A stretch of DNA of 64,000 nucleotides from Planctomycetota bacterium (GTDB lineage: Bacteria; Planctomycetota; UBA1135; GCA-002686595): the NCBI GenBank assembly GCA_016779205.1, contig JADHOC010000012.1, positions 93,029 to 157,028 on the forward strand, given 5' to 3'. Under the pieces are notes generated by a model. It was given only the letters and a program-made list of their open reading frames with translations, did no database searches and was not told the DNA's origin. Positions 32,275-40,856 of the stretch are shown piece after piece. The position numbers and the translations under genes were made by a program. Position 1 is the stretch's first letter; each line of letters starts with the position of its first letter.

Positions 32275-34845
32275 TCAGCCGTCCAGCTCGGCCGCCGTCA
32301 TCGGCTTGACCCGGTCGCCCGCGGCAGCTCGATTGCGCCCGACCGTGTCCAGGGTGACCGGTTCGACGCCGTTGCCCCAGGAGCGGCGGATGTAGGTGAG
32401 GACGTCCGCGAGGTCCTCGTCGGACCCCTCGAAGCGCGGCATCTCCATGTTCCACACGCGCCCCTCGATCTCCAGGGGGCCCTCGAGGCCGTGCATGAGG
32501 ATCTGCACGAGGCGGTCCTGGTCGCCGACCGCGTAGGTGGTCCCACGCAGGGTCGGCGCCTTGCCGTCCTGCCCGCCGCCGTGGCTCTGGTGACAGGTGG
32601 CGCAGACGTTCTCGTACACCGTCCGGCCGCGCTCGTACTGCGCCCTCTCGGCGGCGGTCAGGTCCCGGGGGAGCTCGACCTCCACGGCGCCGGGCTTGCC
32701 GGGCCAGGTGCAGCCCTCGTCGACCTTGCTCGCGGCAGCGGTCGGCGCAGCGTCAGGGTCCGCGGCCTTCGCCGAGAAGTACGCCGGCATGGCGCGCAGC
32801 GGGAGCGGCAGACGCTCCCCGCGCGGGCCCTTGCGGCGGGTCTCCATCAGGCCGTCGAGGAGCGGCTTGCTCCACCACTCGGCGGGGGGCTCGAGGGCGA
32901 GGTCCACCACCAGCCCCACGTTCTCCTGGAGGTTCTCCCGCCCCACGCAAGAGGCGAGGGAGCGCAGCAGCTCCTTGCGCCCGGGGAGATCGGAGGTCCA
33001 CGCCACGCGGCGGGCGAGGTTGAGCAGCAGATCGGCCTCGCGGAACTGCAGGCCCGACACGACCGCCGAGCGCTCCAGGCTCGACGAGGCGTCGGCCGAC
33101 ATCCGCAGCGCGAAGAGCTCGAGCACCTCCTCCTGGTCCGACGCGCCGAGGGCCAGGAGCCCGTGCAGGCGGGCCCGGGCGTCCGCGTCCTCGAGGGCCA
33201 CCTGCGCCACGTCCCCGAGGAGTTCGCTGCCCTCGAGGTCCAGGCGCCGCTCGGCGATCTCTGCCGCCGCAGCCCGCACGCGGGCATCCGAGGCGGTCAA
33301 GCCGGCGCGCAGGGTGGCGTCGTCGATGAAGCCCACGCCGTCCAGGGTCCAAAGGGCGTGCACCGCCCCGAGCGGCGAGGCCCCGTCCACGATGAGGCCG
33401 CGCAGCGCGGCCAGGGCGCCGGCCTCGCCGTCCAGGTCCTCCACCAGGATCCGCTGGGCGCTATCGCGCACCCACGCGTTGTCGGAGGCGAGCAGGGCGG
33501 CCAGCTCCTCGAGGGAGGCTGCGGCCAGGTCCACGTCAGGGCGCGAGGCCGGAGCCCCCTCCCGGCGCACGCGCCAGATCCGACCGAGCCCCATGGGCCC
33601 CTCGAGTCCACGCTCCTCGATCTGCCTGCGCAGGAACGTCGTGAGGAAGATCCGGTGCTGGATGAGGCCCCGGTACATGTCCGCGATGTAGAGCGTCCCG
33701 TCCGGCCCGCTGGTCATGGCCACCGGGCGGAAGCGCTCGTGGGTGGAGGTGAGGAAGTCGCGCTCGCCGCGGATATCGCTGGCCTTCAGCTTGGCCGTAT
33801 CGGGGCGCTCCTCGATGCGGTAGCGCTTCACCAGGTTGCCCGTGGGCTCGCACACGAAGATGTCACCGTCGGCATCCTCGCCGAGCCCGGCTCCGCGCAG
33901 GGGCGTCGCGCTGCACGCCGCGGTGAAGTAGTGCAGGGTGTAGTCATCCCGCAGGGTGACCTCCTGGTAGCCGCGGTTCACGCCCGGGTTGATGCGCGAG
34001 GGGAAGACCTCGCGGGTCGCGGCCACGCCGGCGAAGGCGCCCTCGAACCCTCGCTGGTGACGGTTCCGGACCGCATAGCGCGCCGGGGTGATGTCCATGA
34101 AGAGCGGCTGCGGGTTGGTGTTCCGGGCGAAGCGCCCGACGTCATCCCGCGCAAGGCCCCACTGACCGGCCTGGCGCTCCCGCCGGACCTCCCAGACACC
34201 ATCACCGTTCTCGTCCTCGGTGCGCCGGACGGCCCGGTTCCAGTTGGCGAAGTGAACCCAGTTGTCGAGCCCCATGGTCGGACCGTTGATGTCGTGCTCC
34301 GGGTTCTCGAGGCCCTTGGTCAGGCCCTCCATCACCACCTCGCGCCGGTCGAGGACCCCGTCCCCGTCGTCATCGCGCAGGAACACCAGCTCCGGCGGGA
34401 GGATGCAGAGGGCGCCGCCGAACATGGGCGCGACCCCCCGGGGCAGCACGAGCCCGTCCGCGAAGTCCTCGCGCCGGTCCATGGTCCCGTCCCCGTCCTC
34501 GTCGGTGAGCACCGCGATGCGCCCGATGGGTTCCTTCTCGCCGTTGCCCTCGATGTCGGGCATGTAGCCCCGCATCTCGACCACCCACAGCCGGCCGAGT
34601 TCGTCGAAGACCACCTGCACAGGATCGACGACCATGGGCTCCTCCGCCACCAGCTCGATCTTGAAGCCGGGGGGCAGCTCGAAGGTCGCGAGCTCCTCCT
34701 CGGCCGAGAGGACAGGCGCCGCGGGGATGGCCAGGTCCGCGGGCAGGTCCCCCTGGACCTCCCCGTTGCGGTCGCCGTTCTGGGCGAGGGTCGGGACGGC
34801 GAGCAGGCACGAGGCCAGGGGAAGAAGGGTGGCGTGCGATCGCAT
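32275..34845 (-). CDS. Secreted PVC-type heme-binding dehydrogenase with HEAT repeats
   Basis: 856 residues with an export signal (LLPLASCLLAVPTLAQ). The N-terminal half is the membrane-bound-dehydrogenase propeller family common in planctomycetes (MVVDPVQVVFDELGRLWVVE, RIAVLTDEDGDGTMDRRE, DGTLYIADMYRGLIQHR). HEAT-like helical repeats occupy ~430-680. A C-terminal cytochrome c domain carries CATCHQSHGGGQDG with an axial Met candidate in NMEMPRFEG. It likely oxidises sugars or sugar alcohols and passes electrons on through heme. Divergent from the sulfatase gene and convergent with the ThuA gene. Confidence 0.88.
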   Translation of the reverse strand: MRSHATLLPLASCLLAVPTLAQNGDRNGEVQGDLPADLAIPAAPVLSAEEELATFELPPGFKIELVAEEPMVVDPVQVVFDELGRLWVVEMRGYMPDIEGNGEKEPIGRIAVLTDEDGDGTMDRREDFADGLVLPRGVAPMFGGALCILPPELVFLRDDDGDGVLDRREVVMEGLTKGLENPEHDINGPTMGLDNWVHFANWNRAVRRTEDENGDGVWEVRRERQAGQWGLARDDVGRFARNTNPQPLFMDITPARYAVRNRHQRGFEGAFAGVAATREVFPSRINPGVNRGYQEVTLRDDYTLHYFTAACSATPLRGAGLGEDADGDIFVCEPTGNLVKRYRIEERPDTAKLKASDIRGERDFLTSTHERFRPVAMTSGPDGTLYIADMYRGLIQHRIFLTTFLRRQIEERGLEGPMGLGRIWRVRREGAPASRPDVDLAAASLEELAALLASDNAWVRDSAQRILVEDLDGEAGALAALRGLIVDGASPLGAVHALWTLDGVGFIDDATLRAGLTASDARVRAAAAEIAERRLDLEGSELLGDVAQVALEDADARARLHGLLALGASDQEEVLELFALRMSADASSSLERSAVVSGLQFREADLLLNLARRVAWTSDLPGRKELLRSLASCVGRENLQENVGLVVDLALEPPAEWWSKPLLDGLMETRRKGPRGERLPLPLRAMPAYFSAKAADPDAAPTAAASKVDEGCTWPGKPGAVEVELPRDLTAAERAQYERGRTVYENVCATCHQSHGGGQDGKAPTLRGTTYAVGDQDRLVQILMHGLEGPLEIEGRVWNMEMPRFEGSDEDLADVLTYIRRSWGNGVEPVTLDTVGRNRAAAGDRVKPMTAAELDG

Positions 34846-34851
34846 GCTCAG

Positions 34852-34857
34852 ATCTTA
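34852..34857 (-). promoter_or_regulatory. TAAGAT box 6 nt before the heme dehydrogenase start
   Basis: On the minus strand, CCTAAGAT, spacer CTGAGC, then ATG at 34845. The opposite strand holds the sulfatase box 130 bases away, so this is a divergent promoter region. Confidence 0.5.
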
Positions 34858-34986
34858 GGCGCTGGGGCGCTCCTTGCGACGGGGCCGGTCCACCCGACCG
34901 GGACCGCGGAGGACCCGGCTGCGTCGCGACTCGGGCCGAATCCGCCCGGAGGTTCGTCGAGCGGTGCGGGATGGCCGCCCAGCGCC

Positions 34987-34992
34987 TACGCT
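34987..34992 (+). promoter_or_regulatory. TACGCT box 6 nt before the sulfatase start
   Basis: CCTACGCT, spacer GGTGCG, then GTG at 34999. The box supports the GTG as the true start, which also gives a complete lipoprotein signal. Confidence 0.45.
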
Positions 34993-34998
34993 GGTGCG

Positions 34999-36375
34999 GT
35001 GAATCGTCCCGCCCAACTCCTCTGTCTCACACCGATCTTGCTGGCGGCCTGCGCCGCCACGACCTCCGACGACCGCCTCGCTCCCGCGGGCGCCGCCGAG
35101 GCGCCCGCGCCGGGGGCCAGCCGCCCCAACATCGTCGTGCTCTTCGCCGACGACGCTGGCTACTCGGACTTCGGATTCCAGCCGGAGGCGACGGCGGACA
35201 TGAGGGGGCTCACGCCCCACATCGACTCCATCGCGACCGAAGGCGCGGTGTTCCGGGCCTTCTACATGTCCGCCTGCGTCTGCTCCCCCTCCCGGGCCGG
35301 CCTCATGACCGGCCGCTACCAGCAGCGCTTCGGCCACGAGAAGAACATCCCCCCCGGCTACATGAAGGGCGGCATGGCCCTGGAGGAGGCGACGATCGCT
35401 GACCGCCTGCGGGGCGCCGGGTACGAGACCGGGCTGGTGGGCAAATGGCACCTCGGCTACCCCGATCCGTATCACCCCAACGAGCGCGGCTTCGACTGGT
35501 TCATGGGGTGCCTCCAGGGATCGCGCCCCTACCTCGAGATGGAGGAGCCCACCCCCCACCGCGTGCTCCTTCGAGACCGTACGCCCACCCCCGAGGGCGG
35601 CTACGTCACCGATCGATTCGGCGACGCTGCGGTGGAGTTCATCGAGGAGGAGCGCGAGGAGCCCTTCTTCCTCTTTGTCTCCTTCACCGCCCCCCACGGC
35701 CCCCTCCAGCCGCGCCCCGGCGACGTGGAGCTCCCCGAGCTCGCCTCCATCGAGAAGAAGCGGCGCCGCAACTACGCCGGGCTGGTGAAGGCCATGGACG
35801 ACAACGTGGGCAAGATCCTGGCGGCCCTCGAGCGCGCGGGGATCGCCGAGGAGACCCTCGTCTTCTTCACCAACGACAACGGCGGCCAGACCCAGACCGC
35901 GGCGGTGAACAAGCCCCTGCGCGGCCGGAAGGGCCAGCTGTACGAGGGCGGCATCCGCGTGCCCGCCGCCCTGCGCTGGCCCGGCGTCGTCGCACCCGGC
36001 ACCGTGGTCGAAGCCCCGGCCATCTCCCTCGACCTCACGCCGACGTTCCTCGCGGCGGCGGGGAGCGCCCCCGAGCCCGGCGCCGAGCTCGACGGCCTCG
36101 ACCTCACGGCTGCCCTGCAGGGCGGGAACAGCGGCCCCCTGGCCGAGCGCTCCCTCTACTGGCGCCGGAGCGGGAGCGAGGGACCCATCGCCGCGCGCCG
36201 CGGCCGCTGGAAGCTGCTGTGGAACGACCGCGCCGAGGACCCCGAGCTCTTCGACCTCGCCGACGACGTCGCGGAGAGCCGGGACGTGGCCGGCGATCAC
36301 CCCGAGGTCGTGGCGCAGCTCTTGGCCGAGCTCGAGGACTACGAGGCAGGGCTCATCGAACCCCTCTGGCGCTAG
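34999..36375 (+). CDS. Sulfatase, lipoprotein
   Basis: Formylglycine-dependent sulfatase of 458 residues. The active-site motif is C95-S-P-S-R99 in SACVCSPSRAGLMTGR, a cysteine-type site needing oxidation by a formylglycine-generating enzyme. Metal ligands are in NIVVLFADDAGYSD at 44-57 and FFTNDNGGQTQT. The start carries a signal ending in LLAACAA, so the enzyme is lipid-anchored, probably facing sulfated polysaccharide. No maturase gene is in the window. Starting at GTG 34999 is favoured; longer in-frame reading upstream overlaps the opposite gene. Its TAG shares CTAG with the pterin dehydratase stop. Confidence 0.93.
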   Translation: MNRPAQLLCLTPILLAACAATTSDDRLAPAGAAEAPAPGASRPNIVVLFADDAGYSDFGFQPEATADMRGLTPHIDSIATEGAVFRAFYMSACVCSPSRAGLMTGRYQQRFGHEKNIPPGYMKGGMALEEATIADRLRGAGYETGLVGKWHLGYPDPYHPNERGFDWFMGCLQGSRPYLEMEEPTPHRVLLRDRTPTPEGGYVTDRFGDAAVEFIEEEREEPFFLFVSFTAPHGPLQPRPGDVELPELASIEKKRRRNYAGLVKAMDDNVGKILAALERAGIAEETLVFFTNDNGGQTQTAAVNKPLRGRKGQLYEGGIRVPAALRWPGVVAPGTVVEAPAISLDLTPTFLAAAGSAPEPGAELDGLDLTAALQGGNSGPLAERSLYWRRSGSEGPIAARRGRWKLLWNDRAEDPELFDLADDVAESRDVAGDHPEVVAQLLAELEDYEAGLIEPLWR

Positions 36376-36701
36376 GCGCCGCTGGCGAGCACCCCGTCGG
36401 CGCGGCGCGCCACGACGAAGTCGTTCGCCGTCAGCCCGCCCGCGTCATGGGTGGTGAGGGAGACCGTCAGGCAGCGGTAGTCGCTGATCGTGAGGTCGGG
36501 GTGGTGGTTCTCCTCCTCGGCGATCTCGGCCAGGGCGTTGAGCGCCGCAAGGGCCGCGGCGAAGTCTGCGAGCCGCACCTCGAGCACGAGCGAGGCCCCG
36601 CGGACCTCCCAGCCCGGGCCGAGCTCCGCCCCCATGGCGTCCGCGTCGGCGGGCGCGAGGAGCGCCGCACCGTCCGTGCATCCAGCGGGGATCGCGCTCA
36701 C
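36372..36701 (-). CDS. Pterin-4a-carbinolamine dehydratase
   Basis: Recycles tetrahydrobiopterin carbinolamine for aromatic amino acid hydroxylases, and related proteins act in molybdopterin metabolism. The 109-residue length matches the family. The signature EENHHPDLTISDY followed by VSLTTHDAGGLTANDFVVA carries the catalytic histidines. It starts at GTG 36701, overlapping the ilvE stop by 4 bases (GTGA), so the two are probably co-transcribed. No phenylalanine hydroxylase is nearby; the branched-chain aminotransferase neighbour suggests general amino acid metabolism. Confidence 0.88.
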   Translation of the reverse strand: MSAIPAGCTDGAALLAPADADAMGAELGPGWEVRGASLVLEVRLADFAAALAALNALAEIAEEENHHPDLTISDYRCLTVSLTTHDAGGLTANDFVVARRADGVLASGA

Positions 36702-37627
36702 GACGCCGCCGGCCGCGTGTGGGTCAGCCACCCGTGGCGGTCCGGGACCCGGCCCTCGACGATGGAGAAGAACGCCTCCTGGAGCCGCCTGGTGACGGGG
36801 CCAGGGGCGCCGCCCTCCATGGGCCATCGATCGACGCTGCGCACCGGCGTGATCTCGGCGGCGGTCCCGGTCATGAACAGCTCCTCCGCGAAGAAGATCG
36901 CCTCGCGCGGGATCCGTCGCTCCCGAAGCTCGAGCCCCATCTCACGGGCGAGCTGGATCACCATGTCCCGGGTGATGCCCTCCAGGATGGAGTTCCCGAT
37001 GGGCGGGGTGACGATGGCGCCATCCTGGACGAGGAACAGGTTCTCGCCGCTCCCCTCGGACAGGTAGCCGTCCACGTCGAGCACCAACCCCTCGGCGTAG
37101 CCGTTGCGCACGGCCTCCTGGATCACGAGCTGGGAGTTGAGGTAGTTCCCCGAGGCCTTGGCCATCGAGGGGTGCGTCCCCGGAGCCATGCGCCGCCAGG
37201 AGCTGAAGCACACGTCCACGCCCGACTCCACGGCCTCGTTGCCGTGCAGCGAGTCCCACTCCCAGGTGGCGATGATGAGCTGAATCGGGTTGCCCTTGGG
37301 GAGCACGCCCAGGGGGCCGGCTCCGCGGAAGACCAGCGGTCGGACGTAGCACGACTCGTGTCCGTTGCGTCGCACCGTCTCCACGATGGCCTGCTCGACC
37401 TCGTCGGGCGAGAAGGGGATCTCCATGTCCAGCACGGCGCAGGAGCGGAACATGCGCCGGACGTGCTCCTTCAGCCGCAGGAGCGCGGGGCCGCCTGGGG
37501 TGGCATAAGCCCGCATGCCCTCGAAGACGGCGTTGCCGTAGTGGAGGCTGTGGGACAGAACGTGGACCTGTGCCTGATCCCAGGGGATCAGCTCACCGTC
37601 CATCCAGATCACTTCAGAGGGCTTCAT
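36698..37627 (-). CDS. ilvE: Branched-chain amino acid aminotransferase
   Basis: Class IV PLP aminotransferase interconverting leucine, isoleucine or valine with their keto acids. It has 309 residues, the usual length of the IlvE-1 group. WMDGELIPWDQAQVHVLSHSLHYGNAVFEG opens the fold (given here as its span, residues 9-38). The PLP lysine lies in MAKASGNYLNSQLVI at about K158. YLSEGSGENLFLV and FMTGTAAEITPV are the family signatures. D-amino-acid aminotransferase and ADC lyase share the fold but differ in these motifs. It is the first gene before the pterin dehydratase. Confidence 0.94.
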   Translation of the reverse strand: MKPSEVIWMDGELIPWDQAQVHVLSHSLHYGNAVFEGMRAYATPGGPALLRLKEHVRRMFRSCAVLDMEIPFSPDEVEQAIVETVRRNGHESCYVRPLVFRGAGPLGVLPKGNPIQLIIATWEWDSLHGNEAVESGVDVCFSSWRRMAPGTHPSMAKASGNYLNSQLVIQEAVRNGYAEGLVLDVDGYLSEGSGENLFLVQDGAIVTPPIGNSILEGITRDMVIQLAREMGLELRERRIPREAIFFAEELFMTGTAAEITPVRSVDRWPMEGGAPGPVTRRLQEAFFSIVEGRVPDRHGWLTHTRPAAS

Positions 37628-37636
37628 CAGCGGCAG

Positions 37637-37642
37637 AGGATA
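37637..37642 (-). promoter_or_regulatory. TATCCT box 9 nt before ilvE
   Basis: Minus strand GCTATCCT, spacer CTGCCGCTG, then ATG at 37627. It lies back to back with the box for the gene at 37684. Confidence 0.5.
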
Positions 37643-37668
37643 GCCGACCAGCCAGCCGCTGACCGTCC

Positions 37669-37674
37669 TACAAT
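37669..37674 (+). promoter_or_regulatory. TACAAT box 9 nt before the small gene at 37684
   Basis: CCTACAAT, spacer GCCGCTGCC, then ATG at 37684. It is 26 bases from the divergent ilvE box, so both promoters fit in a 56-base gap. Confidence 0.5.
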
Positions 37675-37683
37675 GCCGCTGCC

Positions 37684-37965
37684 ATGAGCGACAACATCAT
37701 GAACGCACCCCACGGGATGAACCTCGTTGTGGAGTGCACGGACGGGAGTGCGGTCATCGGTCGCTTCGACGAGTCCAACGGCTTCGAGGTCGTCATGCAC
37801 GACGTCGACACCTGGGCCGCCGACCAGGGCAGCGACGAGGAGCGCGAGCAATGGGTGCGATCCACGGCGACCTACGGGGTCGCGGTGAAGGAGCGGGACC
37901 ACACGTTCTCCGCCCGACTCGTGGCGAGCTGGCGCTCCCTCGGGGACGTCGAGAAGCTCCACTAG
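37684..37965 (+). CDS. Small conserved-looking protein of unknown function
   Basis: 93 residues, no signal or membrane segment, acidic, with alternating beta/alpha character (NLVVECTDGSAVIGRF, FEVVMHDVDTWA, TATYGVAVKERDH). No family recognised. It precedes the FIST gene by 10 bases and shares its direction, so the two look like one operon. Third-position GC bias is as strong as in the neighbours, which supports a real gene. It might be an accessory of the FIST sensor; that is inference from position only. Confidence 0.7.
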   Translation: MSDNIMNAPHGMNLVVECTDGSAVIGRFDESNGFEVVMHDVDTWAADQGSDEEREQWVRSTATYGVAVKERDHTFSARLVASWRSLGDVEKLH

Positions 37966-37975
37966 ATCGCGCAGC

Positions 37976-39166
37976 ATGCAGATGGACTCCACGACCCTCC
38001 GCTGCGCCTCCGCCGTCTCGAGTCTGAACGACCTGGACGCGGCGGTGGCCGAGGTCTCGGGCGAGATTGATGCTCGCCTCGACGGCGCGCCCCCGGACCT
38101 GCTCTTCGTCTTCACCACCCACCACCACGGCGGGGACCTCGCCCGCGTCTCCGCCGAGCTGGTCGAGACCACAGGGGCCGCCGAGGCAGCGGGCTGCACC
38201 GGGGCTTGGACGGCGGGCATCGGCAGGGAGCTGGAGCAGGCTCCAGGGCTCTCGGTCCTCGCGGCGCGGCTGCCCGACACCGAGGTCGAGGTCATCCGCT
38301 CCGCTCCCCCCGGGGAGGGCGGCTGGGACGCGGACGCGCTCCCCATTGACGACCCCGAGCGCACCTCGGCCATCGTCTTGGCGGACCCCTTCACCTTTCC
38401 GGTCCCCAATTTTCTCGACGACCTGGCCGAGACCCAGCACGGCCTGACGGTGTCGGGCGGGCTCGCGAGCGGTGGGATCGCGCCGGGACAGAACATCCTC
38501 TACGCGGGCGCGGACCCTGTGAACTCCGGGGCGGTGACCGTGCTGCTCAAGGGGGCCACGCGGGTCGTCAGCGCCGTGAGCCAGGGCTGCCGGCCCATCG
38601 GCCCGCCCCTGGTCGCTACCCGTGTCGAGGGCAACGCCATCTTCGAGCTCCGGGGAAAGCCCGCCGCCAAGGTGCTGTTCGAGGTCCTGGAGGATCTCGA
38701 GGAGAGCGAGCGCGAGCTCTTCCAGAAGGGGGCCTTCATCGGGCGAGCCGTGGACCCCGCCCGCTCCACGTTCCGCCCCGGAGACCTGCTGGTGCGGAAC
38801 ATCATGGGGCTTGACCCACAGCGCCACGCCATCGCGGTCGCCGACGGCGGCTTCCGCAACGGCACCACCTTCCAGTTCATGGTGAGGGACGGAGCATCGG
38901 CGGAAGCCGAGCTCGCGTCGGTCCTCGAGGTCGCTGGCCTCGAGTCCATGGGCCAGGCCTCCGGCGGGCTCCTGTTCACCTGCGGCGGCCGGGGACAGGC
39001 CATGTTCGGTCGCCCCCACCACGACGCCGCTTCGGTCGAGGCCGCCTTCGGCCCGGGCTTCCCCCTCGCGGGCTTCGCCGCCAACGGCGAGATCGGCCCG
39101 GTGGGCGGCCGTCCCTTCCTCCACGGGTTCACGGCGAGCGCTGCGATCTTCGCCCCGCGCGCGTAG
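37976..39166 (+). CDS. FIST signal-transduction domain protein
   Basis: 396 residues covering the FIST N and FIST C domains: FVFTTHHHGGDLARVSAEL and GCTGAWTAGIGRELEQAPG at the start, VSGGLASGGIAPGQNILYAG in the middle, and GGLLFTCGGRGQAMFGRPHH near the end. FIST is a proposed small-ligand sensor domain, often linked to amino acid sensing or to histidine kinases and chemotaxis proteins. Here it stands alone, as many planctomycete and proteobacterial versions do. ATG 37976 is followed by another in-frame ATG two codons on. Confidence 0.9.
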   Translation: MQMDSTTLRCASAVSSLNDLDAAVAEVSGEIDARLDGAPPDLLFVFTTHHHGGDLARVSAELVETTGAAEAAGCTGAWTAGIGRELEQAPGLSVLAARLPDTEVEVIRSAPPGEGGWDADALPIDDPERTSAIVLADPFTFPVPNFLDDLAETQHGLTVSGGLASGGIAPGQNILYAGADPVNSGAVTVLLKGATRVVSAVSQGCRPIGPPLVATRVEGNAIFELRGKPAAKVLFEVLEDLEESERELFQKGAFIGRAVDPARSTFRPGDLLVRNIMGLDPQRHAIAVADGGFRNGTTFQFMVRDGASAEAELASVLEVAGLESMGQASGGLLFTCGGRGQAMFGRPHHDAASVEAAFGPGFPLAGFAANGEIGPVGGRPFLHGFTASAAIFAPRA

Positions 39167-39276
39167 ACCTATGCCAACCAGGGGGCCCGGGGCATCCACG
39201 AAATTCACCCGAGCCCCGCCCCAAAGACATCAGTCCCCGGTCGTCCTCCTGTCCCAGCCCGAACGCCACCCGCGCC

Positions 39277-39846
39277 ATGCTCACCGCCCTCGCCCAGATC
39301 GACCTCGTCCTCAACTCGGTGAGCTTCACCCTCTGGGTCGTGCTCCTGATCCTCACCCTGGTCGATCGGAAGAAGAGCGGCCGCTTGCGCCGTGAGGCGG
39401 ACGAGGCCAAGAACGAGCTGCGCCGTTCGAACAACGAGCGGGACGAGCTCGCCACGGAGGTGAGGGTGCTGCGCACGCTCCTCGAGCGCTCGATGGCTGG
39501 CGAGACCGTGTCGGACCAGATGGTGTCGGACCGGCAGCTCTGGCGGGACATCGACGGCGCGACGGCCGTGGGCCTGTTCGGCTCGGAGGGAGCCCACATC
39601 ATCGACGTCCGCACCCCCTCCGAGACCGCCACCGGCGTGATCGAGGGAGCGCTCTTGATCCCGATGGACGAGATCGGGGCCCGTCGCAGCGAGGTCCCGT
39701 CGGACGGACGGCCGATCCTCGTGTACTGCGCCGCTGGTGGACGATCCGCAGCGGTCTGCGAGCACCTCTCGAACGAAGGCCTGGCCGGCCTCCACAACCT
39801 GGAGGGTGGCTTCGGCGCCTGGCCAGGTGCGACGCAGACCCCCTGA
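39277..39846 (+). CDS. Membrane-anchored rhodanese-domain protein
   Basis: 189 residues: one N-terminal membrane helix (SFTLWVVLLILTLVD at ~16-30), a charged coiled coil at ~32-75 (DEAKNELRRSNNERDEL), then a rhodanese domain. The sulfur-carrying cysteine is in VYCAAGGRSAAVCEHL, with HIIDVRTPSETATGVIEGA as the family's first motif. The domain would sit on the cytoplasmic side if the positive residues after the helix stay inside. It may transfer sulfur or act as a redox/anchor protein. The next gene, 169 bases on, is a CysQ-like phosphatase, a possible sulfur-metabolism link. Confidence 0.85.
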   Translation: MLTALAQIDLVLNSVSFTLWVVLLILTLVDRKKSGRLRREADEAKNELRRSNNERDELATEVRVLRTLLERSMAGETVSDQMVSDRQLWRDIDGATAVGLFGSEGAHIIDVRTPSETATGVIEGALLIPMDEIGARRSEVPSDGRPILVYCAAGGRSAAVCEHLSNEGLAGLHNLEGGFGAWPGATQTP

Positions 39847-40015
39847 CCCCTCCGGGCGGGGCCGACGCCGCACCCGCCCCAACGAAGTGGCGGATGGACC
39901 GTCAAGGATTCGGCCCGCTGACCCGATCCAGGACTCAGGGGCCGCCGGGGGACTTCGCCCTCGCCAGCCTCGTCTCCAGCGCCTCCAATACGCCCGCCCC
40001 CACCAGGACCCCCCG

Positions 40016-40840
40016 ATGCTCGACTCCGCCACCATCGAACGAGACCTCGCCTTCGCGATCGCCGCCGCCCGCGACGCCGGCGATCGCGGCCTCGCCCTCC
40101 GCGCCCTCGAGCGCTGGGAGGGCAAGACCCTCGGCGACGTCTGCGACCAGGCCTGCGACGGGCTCCTCCATGGGCTCCTCGCGGGGCGCTACCCCGACGA
40201 CGGCGTCCTGAGCGAGGAGACGGTCGACACCCCCGAGCGCCTCTCCAAGTCGCGGGTCTGGATCGTGGACCCCCTGGACGGCACAAAGGAGTACGCCCAG
40301 CTCCGCGACGACTGGGCCGTCCACGTGGCCCTCGCCGTTGACGGCCGCTGCGTGCTCGGCGCCGTGGCCCTCCCGTCCCAGGGGAAGGTCCTCTATGGCG
40401 TCGCCGCCGAGGGCGCCGAGCGCGCGGGGTTCGAGGGTGAGCACGCGGGAGACCTGGTGTCCGGCTCGAGCCCCCAGGAGGGCCGCCCGCGCATCGCCGT
40501 GAGCCGCTCCCACACGCCGGAGTGGGTCGACCGCTTCGCCGCTGCCATGGAGGGCGACCTCGTGCCCGCCGGCTCGGCCGGCCACAAGGCGGGCCTGCTG
40601 CTCACCGGGGAGGCGGACATGTACGTCCACAAGATCGGCCTCAAGGAGTGGGACACCTGTGCCCCCGAGACCATCGCTCGCAGCCTCGGCTGGCACGTCT
40701 GCCGCCTCGACGGCACCGAGCACGTTTACAACCAGGCGGACCCGCGCAACCACGAGCTCGTCATGTGCCGCCCGGCCGCCCGCGACGCGGTCCTTGCCGC
40801 GCTGGCCGCCTCAGGGGCCCTCGAGGACCGCAAGGTCTGA
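40016..40840 (+). CDS. 3'(2'),5'-bisphosphate nucleotidase (CysQ-like inositol phosphatase family)
   Basis: Lithium-sensitive-type phosphatase fold of 274 residues. The metal-binding set is EETVDTPERL, then WIVDPLDGTKEYAQL (DPLDGT) and KEWDTCAPETIARSLG (WDT-type site). HKAGLLLTGEADMYVHKIG is the loop seen in PAP phosphatases. CysQ enzymes remove 3'-phosphate from PAP made during sulfate assimilation. Inositol monophosphatase or other family activities are possible. ATG 40016 follows a C-rich leader; an upstream in-frame start would add unrelated residues. Confidence 0.84.
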   Translation: MLDSATIERDLAFAIAAARDAGDRGLALRALERWEGKTLGDVCDQACDGLLHGLLAGRYPDDGVLSEETVDTPERLSKSRVWIVDPLDGTKEYAQLRDDWAVHVALAVDGRCVLGAVALPSQGKVLYGVAAEGAERAGFEGEHAGDLVSGSSPQEGRPRIAVSRSHTPEWVDRFAAAMEGDLVPAGSAGHKAGLLLTGEADMYVHKIGLKEWDTCAPETIARSLGWHVCRLDGTEHVYNQADPRNHELVMCRPAARDAVLAALAASGALEDRKV

Positions 40841-40856
40841 CCACAGAGGTCCTCCC

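Noticed and set aside
32491..34998. Long open plus-strand frame in front of the sulfatase
   Set aside because: It is the antisense of the heme dehydrogenase gene. High-GC DNA leaves such frames open; amino acid content is biased and only the part from 34999 looks like a sulfatase.
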